DNA of 64,000 nt from positions 192,240,498 through 192,304,497 of the forward strand of contig JBOZIK010000001.1 in the NCBI GenBank assembly GCA_051453625.1, in the 5' to 3' direction. Origin of the DNA: Welwitschia mirabilis (Eukaryota; Gnetophyta; Gnetopsida; Welwitschiales). The notes beneath the pieces are model-generated. The model saw only the letters and a program-made list of their open reading frames with translations, did no database searches and was not told where the DNA came from. Both the position numbers and the translations under genes were made by a program. Shown here one piece after another: positions 60,521 to 64,000 of this stretch. Position 1 is the first letter of the stretch; each line of letters opens with the position of its first letter.

Positions 60521-61211
60521 GGGATGAGTAATGGAACAGGAAAACCTTTCTTGCTTTGAAAATGGGTAATTCATTTGCAATTAATTGAAAAAACAGTTGT
60601 GATGTTTCCGCTTATATTCCCACTATTGTAATTTCTATCACTGACAGATGAATCATTTAGATAGATTTATCATGACAAGTGGCATTCTTTTCTCCTAAGA
60701 GAGAAGGAAAGGAATATATGGAGGGAAACTGCAGGGGTTGGCAAGCTTCATGCCCAAATTCAACATTGATAACACCCACTTGAGCATCCAAGTTGCTTTG
60801 CAAGTTACCAATAAATTTTCTTGTCATTTGCGTAGTCATTTCCCCTTCTAGATTCATTAAATCAGTTTCCTTTTTTTATCCCTTTTTTCCCTGTTCTTTT
60901 GAATGTTTTAGTTTGGCACTTTAATGTTGTAAATAGCCAACATGCACCACATAGCCATACATAGCTTATGTGGCCTTTTATTAAGAAATTATTTCCTTCA
61001 ATTCAGCAAATAGGAATTTAATGTGGATGTTACCTTTGCTTCACCTAATTCTTTCTCAACCTCCATTCTTTTTGGTCAACAAAGAGAGCAATGAATGCAA
61101 AACCAGTGCTTATAACCGCTAAGATTTGAAACCCAACAAGGATATCCTCCTTCCTCTCTAAAACTCCTATTATGATAGATCATTAAGCAATAAAAATTTG
61201 CAGCAACTTGT
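60521..61211. other. Unassigned sequence
   Basis: No gene recognised. A 66-codon open frame on the - strand (60657-60857) has no known motif. Confidence 0.4.
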
Positions 61212-61219
61212 CTTCTAGC
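61212..61219. repeat. Left 8-bp target duplication of hAT-like element
   Basis: CTTCTAGC agrees with CTTTTGGC at 63085-63092 in 6 of 8 bases; both differences are transitions. Confidence 0.65.
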
Positions 61220-63084
61220 CACTGTTGTGAAACTCGTGACAAGTTCCTCAAGTCCGCGAATCTCCGGCTAGCCACAAGTTTAAAAACGTGAATTCCGCGA
61301 GACAACTTTGGGGGTCTCAGACTTGACAAACTCACCAAACTCAGCGAGTTCGGCGAGCTTGGGACCCCCTGAACTCATGGTTGCATTAAAAAAGGGTTTA
61401 AAAAACTGTTTTTTTAAAAGTTCAAACACCCCAGGACAATCACGAAACGTTATTTCTCTTGAGAGGATTCTGAAGCGAAACAAAAATGGACAAAAAGAAA
61501 GGCTCAAAGGAAGGTGAAAGTGTAAAACATCGAACATTCAAGTATCGCCATTCAAGCATTAGCATTCAAAGTCATCTCAGAGACTCAAACTCAACTACAA
61601 ATCTTGGTACGGGCTAAAAAGTTTTTGTCCTTTTAAATCTTGTCAAAGATTTGAGTATTTAACACATAGTTAAAGCATCAGCATTCGAGCAAAGAAAGTA
61701 GTAGCACCCACTAGTGATTTCCTCCTCTCTGCCATCGCTATGTGTTTTCCTTCACACCAAGAAAATTGCATAAACATAAAACAATGCAAAAATGTTTATT
61801 ATGATCATGTTTTGTGTATAAAATAATTGTGTTTTTTCATTTTCTTTAGGTATAGAAGATGATGTGACATATCTAAAATTCTGGAATTAAATTCTTAAGC
61901 TAAATCCTGTATTCTTTTTTACTTTCCCACCTCTTTTCTGTGTATTCGCCTTTTCCTTGCACTGAAATTAAGCAAAGAAAGCATTTGCAACTTAGGGGTT
62001 CAGAAAAAGTTTATAAGAAACTAAGAAAAAGTGTGTGACATTGTGTATCTTTATGAATTGTAACTGTTTTACAAAATAGTGAATCACAATAATCGTAAGT
62101 TTGTAGCTTGTAATGACTAATAAGTAATAACAACNNNNNNNNNNNNNNNNNNNNNNNNNNNNNNNNNNNNNNNNNNNNNNNNNNNNNNNNNNNNNNNNNN
62201 NNNNNNNNNNNNNNNNNNNNNNNNNNNNNNNNNNNNNNNNNNNNNNNNNNNNNNNNNNNNNNNNNNNNNNNNNNNNNNNNNNNNNNNNNNNNNNNNNNNN
62301 NNNNNNNNNNNNNNNNNNNNNNNNNNNNNNNNNNNNNNNNNNNNNNNNNNNNNNNNNNNNNNNNNNNNNNNNNNNNNNNNNNNNNNNNNNNNNNNNNNNN
62401 NNNNNNNNNNNNNNNNNNNNNNNNNNNNNNNNNNNNNNNNNNNNNNNNNNNNNNNNNNNNNNNNNNNNNNNNNNNNNNNNNNNNNNNNNNNNNNNNNNNN
62501 NNNNNNNNNNNNNNNNNNNNNNNNNNNNNNNNNNNNNNNNNNNNNNNNNNNNNNNNNNNNNNNNNNNNNNNNNNNNNNNNNNNNNNNNNNNNNNNNNNNN
62601 NNNNNNNNNNNNNNNNNNNNNNNNNNNNNNNNNNNNNNNNNNNNNNNNNNNNNNNNNNNNNNNNNNNNNNNNNNNNNNNNNNNNNNNNNNNNNNNNNNNN
62701 NNNNNNNNNNNNNNNNNNNNNNNNNNNNNNNNNNNNNNNNNNNNNNNNNNNNNNNNNNNNNNNNNNNNNNNNNNNNNNNNNNNNNNNNNNNNNNNNNNNN
62801 NNNNNNNNNNNNNNNNNNNNNNNNNNNNNNNNNNNNNNNNNNNNNNNNNNNNNNNNNNNNNNNNNNNNNNNNNNNNNNNNNNNNNNNNNNNNNNNNNNNN
62901 NNNNNCTATGCCTTATCTGAATGCATAAAAATGCCTTTTTCTTTCAAAAAATATATGAAAACCCAAACTCTTTTGGCCTTCCTGAGTTTCCGCCGAGTTT
63001 TGCCAAGTTTGTCGAGTTTGGCTAATGAGTCTGAGTCCAGGTAGCTAAATGAGTTTGGTGTCAAGTCCAAGTTTCACAACCATG
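61220..63084. mobile_element. hAT-like DNA transposon, non-autonomous as far as seen
   Basis: The ends are inverted: CACTGTTGTGAAACT at the left and, on the other strand, CATGGTTGTGAAACT at the right, differing at two or three bases. Imperfect 8-bp duplications flank them. Ends that start with CA and 8-bp duplications are typical of the hAT superfamily. Both subterminal zones are full of short GAGTTTGGCGAGTT-like words, in opposite orientation on each side, as transposase-binding repeats often are. No transposase is visible, but 771 bases of the middle are N. The open frames 61280-61537 (-) and 61308-61517 (+) fall on the subterminal repeats and are not taken as genes. Confidence 0.75.
62135..62905. 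other. Assembly gap (771 N)
   Basis: Run of N inside the hAT-like element. Confidence 1.
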
Positions 63085-63092
63085 CTTTTGGC
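63085..63092. repeat. Right 8-bp target duplication of hAT-like element
   Basis: CTTTTGGC, paired with CTTCTAGC at 61212-61219. Confidence 0.65.
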
Positions 63093-64000
63093 TGTGCAAC
63101 ATTTTGATGTGTATCCATGTTTTTCAATTAATTTGTTTCCTTTACATTATAAACTATCTTGAATTATTGAAGTATGCCCAATTTCATGAGCAATCCCAAG
63201 GATTTTAAAGTAGCAGGTCGTCCTATGTGTGAGAAAAAGCTAATATAATGTGGGGTTTGCTTGGGTTTCTTTGAAGAATGATTTTTGTACAATTGTAAGC
63301 CTCTTTTTACCCTTTGTTTTCTTCCACACACATTGCTTGCTTTATCTACAAATTCTCACTAAAGTTCCTGATAAAAAGGAGGTTTAAAATTTTACTTTTC
63401 ACCTTATAATAATTCTCACGGAATATCCTCCAGACCGCGATAGCTCAGGTAATTAAAAAATAAACAATGTTTGTAAGATTTAGTTATGCACTACGTTTTT
63501 CCTCCATCAAAAACATAGTTAAGCAGTTAAATCATGGCAATCCCAAGGCTGAAAGAAGAAATAACAAACAAGGATGTGAGAGGAACAAAATTGTTTCTGG
63601 AGAGTACTGCATTAAATGGAAAAGAGATCATAAAATCTGTAGAGAAAAGTAGCTGCAGAAAGATCCTTAGTCTTACAGATTCTACAAATAGAAATAGACT
63701 TGCAAAACAATTGATATAATTGTGTCGGGGAATATACTGGCATTCTGACATCTAGCAAGGATTAAAACAGTCCAAATTTTCAAGTTCCCAAAATGGCTAA
63801 GTCATCTGACACACACAATATTATTTCAAGAATATTAGAGCTTAGCCCAAAGAATGCAAAGACTCGAATCTAGAACAAATGCATAGAAGTAACAATGATG
63901 TTCAATCTAATAACCATGCAAAAGCATTTCCTTACAGAGTGACAGTCAACTATGATACTTAAAACAGCTGTAACGGGATCAAGCCTCTACACAACCAAAT
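63093..64000. other. Unassigned sequence at right edge
   Basis: Short overlapping open frames at 63467-63751 on both strands have no known motif. No gene is called. Confidence 0.4.

Noticed and set aside
63467-63751. Three overlapping short frames near the right edge
   Set aside because: They overlap on both strands and none shows a recognisable domain.

Overview
The window looks like nuclear DNA of a land plant with a large, repeat-swollen genome. It is AT-rich, with runs of N (assembly gaps), old retrotransposons nested in each other and full of stop codons, and one compact intact gene. That gene (36764-37150) encodes PsbTn, the nuclear 5 kDa protein of photosystem II, so the organism is a green plant. 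A gymnosperm would fit the decay, the nesting and the LINE/Tat/Athila mix, but that is inference. No bacterial-type operon, CRISPR array or phage system is present.

Region by region. 1-13267: a decayed Ty3/gypsy element of Tat/Ogre type on the + strand, with the end of its 5' LTR (70-307), gag, a protease with an internal duplication, RT, integrase, a polypurine tract (9130-9142) and a very long 3' LTR (9143-13267). The 3' LTR is interrupted by a small copia-type non-autonomous element with its own LTRs, tRNA-Met primer site and PPT (9723-10935). A second GC-rich island with the opposite base skew follows (about 11260-12540). 13268-18270: AT-rich sequence with one recognisable L1-like LINE fragment. 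18272-35000: a copia element on the + strand, cut in two by a roughly 14.7 kb Athila-type gypsy element on the - strand (19201-33899) with paired LTRs and a decayed tRNA-Asp primer site. 35141-36260: a tRNA-derived SINE-like insertion with a 22-bp target duplication, and a relative of its body.

36500-37400: the psbTn gene with G-box and I-box light elements upstream. 37400-43900: a poly(A)-tailed segment, a copia RNase H fragment on the - strand, and the 5' part of another Athila-like element on the - strand. 44400-49661: a decayed L1-type LINE on the + strand ending in poly(A). 50090-51560: a copia remnant that jumps from gag to PPT and LTR. 51600-57600: mostly unassigned, with one open 93-codon reading frame at 56440. 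57660-60520: Gln/Pro/Tyr-rich coding remains split by an RTE-type LINE on the - strand (58050-59480). 61220-63084: a hAT-like DNA transposon with terminal inverted repeats and an imperfect 8-bp target duplication around a gap.

Apart from psbTn, no gene here can be shown to be intact and functional. The interest lies in the order of nested insertions, deamination-type decay at known sites, and a few unassigned coding-like pieces.
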